Assembly (NCBI GenBank): GCA_037131165.1
Contig: JBAXRO010000010.1
Coordinates: 1-44,947 of the forward strand
Reading direction: 5' to 3'
Length of the DNA: 44,947 nt
From: WLNJ01 sp037131165
GTDB taxonomy: Bacteria > Actinomycetota > Thermoleophilia > Solirubrobacterales > Solirubrobacteraceae
Below, piece by piece: positions 1 to 8,641 of this stretch. Position 1 is the first letter of the stretch, and the number at the start of each line of letters is the position of its first letter. Under the pieces are notes generated by a model. That model was not told the origin of the DNA, did not search any database, and worked only from the letters and a program-made list of their open reading frames with translations. The translations under genes were made by a program, and so were the position numbers.

Positions 1-2281
1 GGGTAGCGACTGCCTTCAGCGCACTTGAGGTAGTCGCCACTTATGTTCGATCCCGGGCCTGCAAGATAGGCGAGAACGGCGGGGGTCGGAATGACCTTGT
101 AGTCGAAGGCTGCAGTGGCAGGCTCGAAGACGAAATTGACGCCGGTGTACTTGACCTTGCCGAGATTTGCGCCTGCGAGCAGGATTCCCCTCAGGTCGGG
201 AGCGCTGCCGAGGTCAAGCGGAACGGTCATGTCCTCGCGAGGGTTGACGTTCGGACCGAGGATGTAGCCGTTCACCAGCCCGTAGTTCGTCGGCCAGCTG
301 CTTGGCGTACCCGTGACGCCACCTGAGCGAACCCCCGAAAGCAGCGCGTAGTTGAGATTCAACCCGTCAAGCGAGGCGCCTGTCAGATCAGCATTCCTGA
401 GGTCGGCGAAAGGACCTGCGAGACGCCCGTTGACCACCCGCCAACCTGCCGGTAGCAGCGGGGTGCCGGAGATTCCGCCGTATTTGGTGGTGATGAAGCG
501 GATTGCTGCGCCCGAAGGATTGGCGGTGTAGCCGGCCGTCTGCGACCAGCCGGTCGCTTGGTCGTAGGCAGGCAGGAGAGTCCTCAGGTCGACTCCGTCG
601 AGGTTGGCTCCGGAGAAGTCAGCGCCAGGGCCAACAAGGAACCCGGAGGCCAGCTGCCAGTTCGGCGGAAGCGCGGACGGGGTGCCAGTGATTCCACCCG
701 AACGGGTGCCGACCAGATCCACTGCTGAAAGGTCTACGCCATCGAGGTTGGCATTCCTCAAGTCGGGGCCACGGCCGCCGAGGATTTGTCCGTTCACCGG
801 GTTGTAGAACTCCCCGCCGGTCAGCCCCCCGGTCCTGACTCCATCCAACGACCCGTCAACGCTGAAGAAATCGGTCAGATTTGCGCCCGTCAGGATCGAA
901 TCGGTGAAGTTGACGCCCGGGAGGAACCGGCCTGTCAGGTCGACACCGGTGAGGTTGCTGCCCGTGAGGTCGGCGCCCGGACCGACGAGGTACCCGCTCG
1001 TCAAGGTCCAGTCGGCAGGAAGATCAAGGTCTGTGGCGGTGATTCCGCCTGACTTGACGCCTGGCATGTCAACGTCGGTCAGATCAGCGGAAGTGAGGTT
1101 GGTGTTCTTGAGGTTGGCGTTGGTGAGCGTTGCGTTGAGGAGTTGGGCGCCGGTCAGGTCCACTCCAGTGAGGTTCGCGCCGGTCAGGTCGGCCCCGACC
1201 AAGACTGCCTTTGCGAGGCTGACTCCTCGCAGGTCAGCGCCTGAGAGGTCTGCCGAGGTCAGGTTTGCGCCCGGCCCAACAAGGCGCCCGTTGACCAGGG
1301 TCCAATTGGTGGGGAGGCGGGACGGCCAGCCAATGAGGTCGCTCGAGATGACGCCCGACAGCTTTTCGCCGTTGGTGCCAAAGTCAGCGCCACTGACGTC
1401 TGCGGCCATCATCACGGCACCGTTCAGGTTCGCATCGGTGAGGTTTGCGCCGCTGAGGCCCGTTTCGACGAGATGCGCCTCAGAGAGGTCGGCTCGCGTG
1501 AGGTTCGCGTTGGTGAGGTCCGTCCGACGGTCCTTTGCCTTGGCGAAGATCTTGTCAAAGCGAATAGCCCTGAAGACCGTTCCAACCGGGCCAAGGAGCG
1601 TCTTGGCGAAGTCCTTTGCAGCCAACGATGTGACATCCACGACACCGTCAAGGCCCACATACGCCACGGCGGCGACAGCCTTGGAAGTGGCGGAGGCAAT
1701 CTCTGCGGGGAATGCTTTGGCTAGCTCGCCTGCGGCCGCATCCATGATCAGGCCCTTGACCTCCTTCTTGACCAGCTTGGCCGTCAGCTTGCCGATCCCC
1801 CATTGAAGATCGACTGCCGCCTGCTCGCTGTCTGTCAGGTCGCGGCCCAAGCGCGCTTTGGAGAGGTCGGCGCCGGCGAGGTTGACTCCCGTCAGATTCG
1901 CTCTTTCCAAGCTCGCCCCGGAAAGGCGGGCGTAGACGAGCTGCGTGTTGAAGCCCTCATCCCGCTTCCCCTCGGGACAGCTGAGATTGGCGCCTTTCCA
2001 ATTGACCCCGGGCTCGACCCTCCTCGGACTCTTGTCCAGGATTCCGTCCACGAACCCGTAGAAGAGACCACCGCATTCACCCCATGAGCCGTTGTTGTAT
2101 TGGCTGTCGTAGAAGGGATCCGTGTTGGGCTTGATTACTTGGTCCCGGCCGTCACGCTGATACGGCACCTCCGCCCCTGCTGCGGGGATAGCCAGTTGGA
2201 TCGCCGCCTGCGCCCCGCCGAACGCGATCAGCGCCGCAAGCAGTGCCGGCGCGAGCCTGCGGGCGCGCAGCGACGATCCAT
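1..2281 (-). CDS. Secreted pentapeptide-repeat protein, C-terminus outside window
   Basis: The minus strand encodes a continuous frame rich in A(D/N)L-x-x pentapeptides such as GADLTGANLTG. It begins with an Arg-rich, then hydrophobic stretch (RARRLAPALLAALIAFGGAQ) that looks like a signal peptide. A short first pentapeptide block is followed by a helical Ala-rich insert (about 1490-1800). Then come repeated blocks, each opening with a spacer of the type GTPS-LP-NW-L-NGYLVGPGADL. Pentapeptide repeats form a right-handed beta-helix; the function here is unknown, probably structural and extracellular. The frame runs off the left edge. No ATG, GTG or TTG exists in frame between the upstream stop (about 2415) and the signal peptide. 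An ATG at 2281 is one base out of frame, and joining it would give M-D-R-R before the signal peptide. So the start is CTG (2270), or there is a one-base frameshift or sequence error at the 5' end. A TetR gene lies just upstream. Confidence 0.8.
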
Positions 2282-2285
2282 CAGG

Positions 2286-2302
2286 GCGAAGCGGGGCTTC
2301 GC
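2286..2302. promoter_or_regulatory. Hairpin at the 5' end of the pentapeptide gene
   Basis: GCGAAGC-GGG-GCTTCGC forms a perfect 7-bp stem with a 3-base loop just before the presumed start of the pentapeptide-repeat gene. A 9-bp inverted repeat (CTGGAACGG at 2302-2310 and CCGTTCCAG at 2392-2400) brackets the same leader. These could be control elements for the exoprotein; no T-tract follows, so a terminator is less likely. Confidence 0.35.
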
Positions 2303-2483
2303 TGGAACGGCGCGGCTCGGTTGTCGGTGAGTTGATCGGCGGGTCGTTTCTCGCGGTTTTGCGAGTGGCTGTTGCCCTACGCAGTACGAAACCGTTCCAG
2401 AATTCCCAGCGATGCTACCGATCCAACGGATCGGGCGTCAAGCGGGAATCGGTCAAGTGTCCAGCCGTTGGCCAACGCTTCGG

Positions 2484-3179
2484 TCAGACAGCCGCCGGGT
2501 ACTGCGCCCCACCGTTGGAGAGGATCGCGACGACGAGACCGACCACCTCATCGGCCCTGGTGACGAGGTCGTCCGCGGTGTCGGACGCAAGCGCGGTCAG
2601 GATCGCGAACTCGAACGCGGCGAACGCGGCGCGCGAGCGGTCGAGGGTCGTCTCGGGCAGGTCGGGAGCGCGCTCGCGCTCGTCGTCGTACCAGGCCATC
2701 AGCATCTTGCTGCGGACCTCCTCATAGAAGAGCCAGGCCTTGGCCCCGGGCTCATCGAGCCCGAACCCGGGGAACAGCAGTGCCGTCGTGAGGATCGGCT
2801 CGTCCCGTGCGGATTCGATCAACTCGCCGAGGACGGCCCGGACCTTCCCGAACGGTTCGCTGCTGTCGGCAGCGTCCGCAGCCTTGGCCATCTCGCTGCC
2901 GGCAACGATGTTGAGGGTCATCAGGGACTCGTTCACGCATTCGGCGAGACCTTCGAAGTGGTCGTAGAACACCTTCTTGGAGACGTGCGCCCGCTCGACG
3001 ATCGCTCCGACCGTCATCGGGTTCGCACCCTTGCTGCCGAGCTCGTGCAGGGCTGCGCGCATCACCCGCCCCTTCTGCGACGCGGCGACCTCCTCGCGGG
3101 TCAGGTGGTGCCGGCCACGCGGCAGGGTCGGGGGCTCGACGCCTCCTGTCCTCCAGTATCCGAGTGGGTTGTTGGGCAT
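2484..3179 (-). CDS. TetR/AcrR-family transcriptional regulator
   Basis: A 231-residue one-component regulator. The N-terminal helix-turn-helix is clear around residues 25-75 (TREEVAASQKGRVMRAAL, then VGAIVERAHVSKKVFYDHFE). The helical C-terminal ligand domain has no recognisable ligand signature. The ATG at 3179 was chosen because upstream codons are antisense to the aminopeptidase region; a TAGGCT box lies about 40 nt upstream and GGAG sits just before the start. It is divergent from the aminopeptidase and about 200 bp upstream of the pentapeptide-repeat gene on the same strand. The latter is the likely target, repeating the TetR-exoprotein order seen three more times in the window. Confidence 0.9.
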   Translation of the reverse strand: MPNNPLGYWRTGGVEPPTLPRGRHHLTREEVAASQKGRVMRAALHELGSKGANPMTVGAIVERAHVSKKVFYDHFEGLAECVNESLMTLNIVAGSEMAKAADAADSSEPFGKVRAVLGELIESARDEPILTTALLFPGFGLDEPGAKAWLFYEEVRSKMLMAWYDDERERAPDLPETTLDRSRAAFAAFEFAILTALASDTADDLVTRADEVVGLVVAILSNGGAQYPAAV

Positions 3180-3425
3180 GGCTCCGGTCGCAGTCTCTCC
3201 GTTGGGTCCCCGATCGGAGCCTAGACAACGGCTCCGGCGTCCGGGCCGGAACTGCGCTGCCGGTGTGAGCCACCCCAACTGCCAACTGGCCGGGACGCGA
3301 GCGGAACCGAGGGCGGGGAGTCGGCGGGCTCGAGGCCGCCGAACCACCGCTCCCGACCCAGCCCGAGAGGCCCGCTCCGCTACCGTCAGTTGCCTGATCC
3401 AAGCCGCACAGAACGGAGACACAGA

Positions 3426-4487
3426 GTGAGCGCACCCAAGACCTTCCTCGACCTGCTCAAGGCACCCGGCCCGTCCGGCCGCGAGGCCGCGGCCTCCGCC
3501 GTCTTCAGAGCGGCCACTGCGGATTTCGCGGACGAGGTCGAGGGCGATCTGGTCGGCTCTTCGACCGCGCGGGTCAAGGGCAAGCCGGGCGAGCGGACTC
3601 TCGCAGTCGTCGGCCACATCGACGAGATCGGACTGATCGTCAGCCACATCGACGACAAGGGATTCCTCCGTTTCCAGCAGGTCGGCGGTTGGGACCCGGT
3701 CGTGCTGATCGGCCAGAGGGTCGAGATCGCGGGCCGTGACGGCAAGGCGGTCGCAGGTGTGATCGCGCGCAAGCCGATCCACCTGATGGAGCCCGACGAA
3801 CGCGGCAAGTCGGCGAAGATCAAGGACCTCCACGTCGACATCGGAGCCAAAGACGGCGACGACGCGAAGACCATGGTGCGGGTCGGCGACGTCGGGGTAA
3901 TCGCTGTCGAGCCGCTCGAACTGCCGAACGGCAGGCTCGCCAGCAGGGCGATGGACAACCGGATCGGCTGCTTCGTCGCGATGGAGGCCGCTCGGCTGGT
4001 GGCCGAGGCCGGCGGTGCCGCGTTCGACGTGGTCGCTGTCGCGGCCGCCCAGGAGGAGACGACCTTCGGCGGTTCGACGACGGTGACTCATCGTCTGCGC
4101 CCTGATGTCGCGATCGCGGTGGACGTGACATTCGCGACCGACCAGCCCGGAGTCGAGACGGGCGAGCTCTCCGACCACCACATGGGCTCGGGCCCGGTGA
4201 TCACTCGCGGAACGAACCTCCACCCAGTCGTCTGCGACGGCTTGATCGACACCGCCGAAGCCAAGGGGATCGACCACACCCTCGCGGCCGAGGGCCGCAC
4301 GACCAGTACCGACGCGGACGCGATCAACCTCAGTCGCGACGGCGTGCCGACTGCGCTCGTGTCGGTGCCGCTGCGCTACATGCACTCGCCCGTGGAGGTG
4401 GTCCAGATCAGCGACATCGAGGCCGCGGCGAAGCTGATCGCCGAGTACGCGTTGGGCCTGCCGGCGGACGTCGACTTCAACCGGTGA
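3426..4487 (+). CDS. M42-family metallo-aminopeptidase
   Basis: A 353-residue cytosolic enzyme of the M42 glutamyl aminopeptidase/endoglucanase family, which removes N-terminal residues from peptides using two metal ions. The usual metal-site landmarks are present in order: H in VVGHIDEIG (about residue 65), D in ASRAMDNRIG (about 180), the catalytic Glu pair in AAQEETTFGG, D in IAVDVT and H in RYMHSPVEV near the C-terminus. The length is normal for the family. The GTG at 3426 is preceded by GGAG about 8 nt upstream. An ATG further upstream (3390) has no ribosome site and adds an unconserved basic stretch. The HAD phosphatase follows after 58 nt, so the two may be co-transcribed. Confidence 0.93.
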   Translation: MSAPKTFLDLLKAPGPSGREAAASAVFRAATADFADEVEGDLVGSSTARVKGKPGERTLAVVGHIDEIGLIVSHIDDKGFLRFQQVGGWDPVVLIGQRVEIAGRDGKAVAGVIARKPIHLMEPDERGKSAKIKDLHVDIGAKDGDDAKTMVRVGDVGVIAVEPLELPNGRLASRAMDNRIGCFVAMEAARLVAEAGGAAFDVVAVAAAQEETTFGGSTTVTHRLRPDVAIAVDVTFATDQPGVETGELSDHHMGSGPVITRGTNLHPVVCDGLIDTAEAKGIDHTLAAEGRTTSTDADAINLSRDGVPTALVSVPLRYMHSPVEVVQISDIEAAAKLIAEYALGLPADVDFNR

Positions 4488-4545
4488 GGCGTCGGGCCGT
4501 ATCGCGTCCGGTCGCCTGCTTGGCAGACCCGAGGGCGGGAGCCCG

Positions 4546-5259
4546 ATGAGCGCCGACCGCCTGCTCCTGCTTTGGGACGTGGACGGCACACTCGTCCGCG
4601 GCGCCGCGGACGCCCACGGCCGGGCGCTCGAGCTCGCAACCGCCGAGGCGATCGGGCTGGATGTGCCGCGGGTGCAGGAGATCGACCCGGGCGGGCGCAC
4701 CGACAGGGAGATCATCCGCGTGCTGGCCGAGCATGCCGGCGTCCCGCCCGAGGACTTCGCCCGGCACGCCGACCCGGTGATCGCAAGAGCAGAAGCCCTG
4801 TACGAGGAGACGGTCGAGGCTGACCTCACTCACTGCGTCCTGCCCGGGGTGCCGGACGCCCTGACCGAGCTCTCGGCCGACGACCGACTGGTGATGGGGA
4901 TCGTCACCGGGAACATCCGCCGGGTGGCGGAGCTGAAGCTCGGCTCAGCCGGGCTCGCGCACCACATCGACTTCGACTGCGGCGGCTACGGCGGCGAGCA
5001 CGAGGACCGGGCGCTACTGCCGGGCCTCGCCCGCAGGCGCGCCGGCGCCGTTCACTCCGACGGCTCGGAGTGGGAGCGCGAGCGGACCGTCGTGATCGGC
5101 GACACCCCGCGCGACATCGCCTGCGCGAGGGCCGACGGCTGCCTCGTTATCGGCATCGCGACCGGCCCGCATCCGGCCGAGGCCCTGGCCGCCGCCGACG
5201 CGGTGGCCGAGCACGCCGGCGAGCTGGTCGAGCTGGTCAGTCGCCTCGCGAGCGGCTGA
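4546..5259 (+). CDS. HAD-superfamily phosphatase, phosphoglycolate-phosphatase-like
   Basis: A 237-residue haloacid-dehalogenase-type hydrolase. Motif I is DVDGTLV (about residues 11-17, with the nucleophile and acid/base Asp pair), motif II is VTGN (about residue 125), and motif IV is VIGDTPRDIACARADG (about 185-200). A helical cap sits between motifs I and II, as in the phosphoglycolate phosphatase/Gph subgroup. The substrate cannot be read from the sequence. It probably shares an operon with the preceding aminopeptidase. A degraded copy of its last 17 or so codons may exist at 7609-7659. Confidence 0.9.
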   Translation: MSADRLLLLWDVDGTLVRGAADAHGRALELATAEAIGLDVPRVQEIDPGGRTDREIIRVLAEHAGVPPEDFARHADPVIARAEALYEETVEADLTHCVLPGVPDALTELSADDRLVMGIVTGNIRRVAELKLGSAGLAHHIDFDCGGYGGEHEDRALLPGLARRRAGAVHSDGSEWERERTVVIGDTPRDIACARADGCLVIGIATGPHPAEALAAADAVAEHAGELVELVSRLASG

Positions 5260-5401
5260 ATCCCGGGACACAGGCCCGCGGATCGCCATCGTCTCGCGGC
5301 CAGTCGGCCCAGTCGGCCCAGTCGATGAGGACCGGATCGTCGGCCCGGACCATGGGGCCGCATGGCGACCAGCCTCACCCCCACTCCCTGAAACAGCAAG
5401 A

Positions 5402-5441
5402 GCCCCGGCGCGTGAACCGCTTGCGGTCCGGGCGCCGGGGC
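5402..5441. terminator. Strong hairpin terminator between convergent genes
   Basis: The arms GCCCCGGCGC (5402-5411) and GCGCCGGGGC (5432-5441) pair perfectly over 10 bp, with an inner ACCGC/GCGGT stem in the loop. Read on the minus strand it follows the exoprotein gene and is trailed by a T-rich stretch (TCTTGCTGTTT), so it mainly serves that gene. It could also stop transcripts from the HAD gene. The rest of 5260-5484 holds a short CAGTCGGCC direct repeat and nothing else seen. Confidence 0.75.
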
Positions 5442-5484
5442 CGAGGTTTGTCGCCTGTTGGGCGCCGGGCGCGGCCGTCAGGCC

Positions 5485-7332
5485 CTAGCGCCGAGCCTTC
5501 TTGCGGGAAGAGCTGACCGCAGCGACCCGGCGACTGACCGCGCTCGAGGCGCTGACGCTCTGACCGTTGGTCGTCAACGTCGCCCTGACCCTCAGGTAGC
5601 TGCCCGCATCGGCAGCAACCGGCCTGTACCACTGAGCGCTCGTTCCGACGTTCGTGGTGCACGAGCTCGCCTCACTGCTCGAGCAGCGCTGCCACTGGAA
5701 CGCGACCGTGCTCGAGCCGGTGATGAACCCCTTCCAAGTTCCGAACGTGCTGTGGACACTCGTGCCGACCCTCGGCGCCCCGCCCACGAGACCCTGATCG
5801 AGCACCGGCACCGCAACCGAGGTCGGCGAAACCAGGCCGGTCAGTCCCGAGAAGGCGGTGAGGACGCTCTCCACGGTGTTCCAAGTCACCTTGAGGCGAA
5901 CCTGCCTGCCGATATCGGCGTCGCGGGTACCCCACCACGCGCCGTTGGTTCCACCCTCGGACTGGCTGATGTCCGCGCAGCTCGAGGCATCGTCGAGGAT
6001 CAGGCAGCGCTGCCACTGGAACTGCGCCCTGCTCTGGGCGTCCGGCGCGCAGCCCGGTCCGCCCGTCGGATAACACACGTTCGGGTTCCACGCCGGGTTC
6101 CCGCTCGGCAGGTACAGGTCATTGAGGCTCCAGCCGCTCGACTTGATCAGGGCGCCCTTGACCAGCGGGTTCGACCCGGTGTCGAGGCTCGGAGTGTTGG
6201 TCGTGATCGCAGTCACGACCTGCGTGATCGGCGGCGTGGTGAACGTGTAGACGCTGCTGTCGGCCCGAGTGTAGGAGTACTTCGCCGTGATCGAATGGCT
6301 TCCGGACCTCGCCAATCCCTGCGCGAGAGCCACGTCACAGGTGCCGGAAACCGGGGTGCAGGTGCCGAGCGACGCTGTCCCGTCGAACAGCTCGACCGAG
6401 CCGCTCGGTGCCCCCGAAGGCGCGACGGCGGACGTGAACGGGTTCGGCTGCTGCAGCCGGATCGGACCGGGCGTGGCGCTCGAGAGCGTGACTCCGGGGT
6501 AGGTGTCTGTGAGCGTTGAGGTCGGGTTTGAGGTTGATACCGACATCGTTGCGGGAGAGAAGGAATTGAACGCGGCCCCGAGCAGATTCGGCTCGCAGAG
6601 GTTGTAGAGGTACGGGGTCGTCGAGACCCGCTCCCGGTACGGAGACTTCGGGAACGTGCCTTCGCCGTAGGGGGCAGGAATGCTGATGTTCGCGCTGGTG
6701 CCGCCCTTTGGGACGGTCGCAGTGAAGGCCACGCCGGCGACGTCACCCGTCCCCGTGATAGTGACCGAGCGATCGGTGGCGGGAGCCACGCCAAACGGAT
6801 CGCTTACCGAACTCGTGACGGTGGCGTTCACCGAGCACATCCGGCCGTTTTGCGTGTTGCTCTTGCTTCCAACGTTGGGACTCGTCGAGACGATGAGCGT
6901 CTTCGAGACGGGCAGGCCGGCGACTCCTCCGGGGGAGTAGGTCGTGCCTGGGACCCTGACGAACGTGTTCGTGCCCTTGGGCAGCGACACCGTGAACGGC
7001 GTGAACGACGAGTTTCCGTATTGCGTTACGGTCGCAACGGAATCCACGTCGTTGTCAGCCGCGATCCGGACGACCGCGCTCGTCCGGTCAGCGCAGATCG
7101 AGGTGACGTTGAATCCGGACGCGCTCGCCCCCGAGGCCGACGCGCCAAGGACCGTGAGCGCGGCGAACCCCGCCAGTGCGAAGGCGAAAAAACGGTTGGA
7201 ACCCTGCCTGGCTGCCCCGGATGCGAAAGCCGTTGGGGCTGGAGCTGGCGCCAGTGCAAAGAAAAGGAAAGCTCGGCTTGACTTGGGCGATACGGGGGCT
7301 GATACGGCGGCATTTACTGTTGGCAATTTCAT
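5485..7332 (-). CDS. Secreted Ig-like repeat protein with tandem WQRC modules
   Basis: A 615-residue exoprotein. A signal-peptide-like segment (RFFAFALAGFAALTVLGASA, about residues 45-65) follows an unusually long, weakly hydrophobic N-terminus. The middle contains Ig-like strands, including SGSVELFDGTASLGTC and SHSITAKYSY, typical of bacterial Ig-like 3 domains. The C-terminal third holds two copies of a module marked by FQWQRC, a disulfide-like second Cys, and a D-x-G-x-x-(L/V)R(V/L) strand. It ends in a basic tail (SSSRKKARR). The same pair of modules and a basic tail end the neighbouring delta-60 protein (8642-11608), so the two are paralogous there. It is probably surface-retained; no sortase signal was seen. 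The TetR gene upstream is the likely regulator. Confidence 0.85.
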   Translation of the reverse strand: MKLPTVNAAVSAPVSPKSSRAFLFFALAPAPAPTAFASGAARQGSNRFFAFALAGFAALTVLGASASGASASGFNVTSICADRTSAVVRIAADNDVDSVATVTQYGNSSFTPFTVSLPKGTNTFVRVPGTTYSPGGVAGLPVSKTLIVSTSPNVGSKSNTQNGRMCSVNATVTSSVSDPFGVAPATDRSVTITGTGDVAGVAFTATVPKGGTSANISIPAPYGEGTFPKSPYRERVSTTPYLYNLCEPNLLGAAFNSFSPATMSVSTSNPTSTLTDTYPGVTLSSATPGPIRLQQPNPFTSAVAPSGAPSGSVELFDGTASLGTCTPVSGTCDVALAQGLARSGSHSITAKYSYTRADSSVYTFTTPPITQVVTAITTNTPSLDTGSNPLVKGALIKSSGWSLNDLYLPSGNPAWNPNVCYPTGGPGCAPDAQSRAQFQWQRCLILDDASSCADISQSEGGTNGAWWGTRDADIGRQVRLKVTWNTVESVLTAFSGLTGLVSPTSVAVPVLDQGLVGGAPRVGTSVHSTFGTWKGFITGSSTVAFQWQRCSSSEASSCTTNVGTSAQWYRPVAADAGSYLRVRATLTTNGQSVSASSAVSRRVAAVSSSRKKARR

Positions 7333-7662
7333 TTAGCTCTCTTCATCCGTGGTGTAGCAAGACGCTAGGGATGCGACAGAGCGTTGGGTTAGGAAGAAAC
7401 GCACATACTTAATGCACTTTTCCTGCTTTCCAATGCGGGTTCACCTCGTCATGACCCGCGCTTTCTCCGCAAGTGACCACTTCGATCCTGCCGAACAAAC
7501 CAACACGGGAACGATCACCGCGCTGCGGTCCATAGGCATTTGAGTTACCTTCAGCGCTCCCCGCAGTGCGAGCAGCGTGTGGAAGTCAAGGGCGTTGGTC
7601 GACCCGTCGAGTACGCGGGCGAGCTGACCGAGCTCGTCAAGCGCCTTTCGGGCGCCTGAATC
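7333..7662. other. Intergenic region upstream of the Ig-like exoprotein
   Basis: This 330-bp stretch separates a TetR gene from the exoprotein it probably controls. It holds the exoprotein leader with a purine-rich ribosome site (GAAGAGAG), an inverted repeat GCGGGT/ACCCGC (about 7435-7465), and a short remnant at 7609-7659 resembling the end of a HAD gene. A 36-codon frame at 7433-7543 has no recognisable product. Confidence 0.5.
7609..7659 (+). pseudogene. Possible remnant of a HAD phosphatase C-terminus
   Basis: The plus-strand codons read EYAGELTELVKRLSGA followed by TGA. This closely parallels the end of the HAD gene at 4546-5259 (EHAGELVELVSRLASG, stop). No HAD-like sequence is visible upstream in any frame, so if real this is only the last 17 or so codons of a lost paralogue. 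It ends 3 bp from the convergent TetR stop. The match is short and could be coincidence. Confidence 0.35.
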
Positions 7663-8400
7663 TCAAGCGGCCTCGAGCGCGGGGATCACGACCGTATAGA
7701 GGGCGACGAATCGCTCGGTCATGATCAGCTCGGCCTCGTCGTCGGTCACCTCGCCTTCAAGCATCCGGCGGGCGATTGCGACGGTGGACCTCAACTCGGC
7801 AATGATCGCCGTGCGGACCCGGGCCGGATGCTTGGGCTTGCCGAGTGCGGTCATCAGCATTTCGGCGGTGATTTCGTCCAGGCGCTGCCAGCGCTCGCCG
7901 AGGTACGAGCCGGGATGATTGCCTACGTCGCTGAAGACCCACGGCTGCCCGACCCGCTCGACCCACTCGAGCACGCCGCGAACGATCCGGGTCGTGGCTT
8001 CGCGAATGCCCTCAGGTTCACTGCCGATAGCCGCAAGGTCCTCGCCGAGGATCCCGGGAAGAGCAGCGATGTACTCGTCGAACATCGCGGCGTAGAGCGG
8101 CCCGGTGCCACCGCCGGGGAAGTAGAGCGACACCAGCTGACGGGTGACGCCTGCCGCCTCGGCAACCTCCCCGAGTGTGGCCTGCGGGTTCGGCAACAGG
8201 ACTTGCTTCGCGACCTCGAGGATCTTCGCTCGGCGGACCTCCGGTGAGAAGCGCTGCCGCTCGGACTCAGGAACGCGCGGGGTCGACCCGGGTCCTGGTA
8301 CTCCCGAGGCCTTCGTCCTCGCTCGCGTCCTCTTCTTGGCCGACTTGCCGCCGGGAGCCGTCGATCGCGTGCCAGGCGATTGGGGGGTATTTGCTGGCAT
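7663..8400 (-). CDS. TetR-family transcriptional regulator with basic N-terminal extension
   Basis: A 245-residue regulator. Residues 1-45 are a Lys/Arg/Pro-rich, probably disordered extension (KSAKKRTRARTKA). The HTH follows at about 50-100 (RRAKILEVAKQVL, then LGEVAEAAGVTRQLVSLYFPGG). The C-terminal helices are unassigned. The ATG at 8400 lies 6 nt downstream of a TATTCT box on the minus strand (8407-8412) with no Shine-Dalgarno, so a leaderless transcript is likely. It stands about 330 bp upstream of the Ig-like exoprotein on the same strand. It is not evidently related to the other TetR proteins beyond the HTH. Confidence 0.88.
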   Translation of the reverse strand: MPANTPQSPGTRSTAPGGKSAKKRTRARTKASGVPGPGSTPRVPESERQRFSPEVRRAKILEVAKQVLLPNPQATLGEVAEAAGVTRQLVSLYFPGGGTGPLYAAMFDEYIAALPGILGEDLAAIGSEPEGIREATTRIVRGVLEWVERVGQPWVFSDVGNHPGSYLGERWQRLDEITAEMLMTALGKPKHPARVRTAIIAELRSTVAIARRMLEGEVTDDEAELIMTERFVALYTVVIPALEAA

Positions 8401-8433
8401 GGGTCAAGAATACGCCGCCGCCCGCCGTGACCC

Positions 8434-8448
8434 GGGGCATTACGCCCC
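8434..8448. terminator. Short GC hairpin after the ettA 3'-end copy
   Basis: GGGGC-ATTAC-GCCCC forms a 5-bp stem about 70 nt beyond the stop codon of the duplicated ettA tail on the minus strand. It may be the original ettA terminator, now separated from the gene by the intervening cassette. No T-tract is seen. Confidence 0.35.
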
Positions 8449-8514
8449 TCTCAAGACCCACGGGACGCTGGACATGTTGGGTCCGCGCCCCGACGCTGCA
8501 GCCGCGCGAATTGG

Positions 8515-8569
8515 CTCAGCGAGTCAGCTTCTTGTAACTGATCCGGTGTGGGCGGTCGGCGGCGTCGCC
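8515..8569 (-). repeat. Detached copy of the ettA 3' end (direct repeat, left copy)
   Basis: These 55 bp match 12481-12535 with a single mismatch (8549 versus 12515). On the minus strand they encode the last 17 residues of the ABC-F protein (GDAADRPHRISYKKLTR) plus its stop; the mismatch is a synonymous Pro codon change. Identity ends abruptly at both sides. There is no upstream coding sequence for the rest of the protein, so it is a non-coding fragment. Together with the copy at the real gene it bounds a 3.9-kb segment containing one exoprotein and one TetR gene. Confidence 0.92.
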
Positions 8570-8578
8570 CCTCCCGAA

Positions 8579-8621
8579 ACGACTCGGGGCTCGAACCGTG
8601 CTCGGTTCGCGCCCCGGTCGT
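8579..8621. terminator. Long hairpin terminator for the delta-60 exoprotein
   Basis: The arms GGGGCTCGAACC (8586-8597) and GGTTCGCGCCCC (8604-8615) pair with one mismatch around a 6-base loop. Pairing then extends through ACGAC (8579-8583) and GTCGT (8617-8621). It lies 20 bp past the exoprotein stop on the minus strand and just inside the left ettA repeat. Confidence 0.7.
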
Positions 8622-8641
8622 GCTCCGTATGCGGCCCGTTC

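Noticed and set aside
2484..4829. A 781-codon minus-strand frame joining the TetR gene to sequence antisense to the aminopeptidase and HAD genes
   Set aside because: Only the last 231 codons are TetR-like; the rest is a shadow of two well-supported plus-strand genes, common in high-GC DNA.
5300..5328. CAGTCGGCC direct repeats as a possible CRISPR or iteron array
   Set aside because: Only two to three adjacent short copies without spacers.
7433..7543. A 36-codon plus-strand frame upstream of the Ig-like exoprotein
   Set aside because: A purine-rich stretch precedes it, but the peptide resembles nothing and no further support exists.
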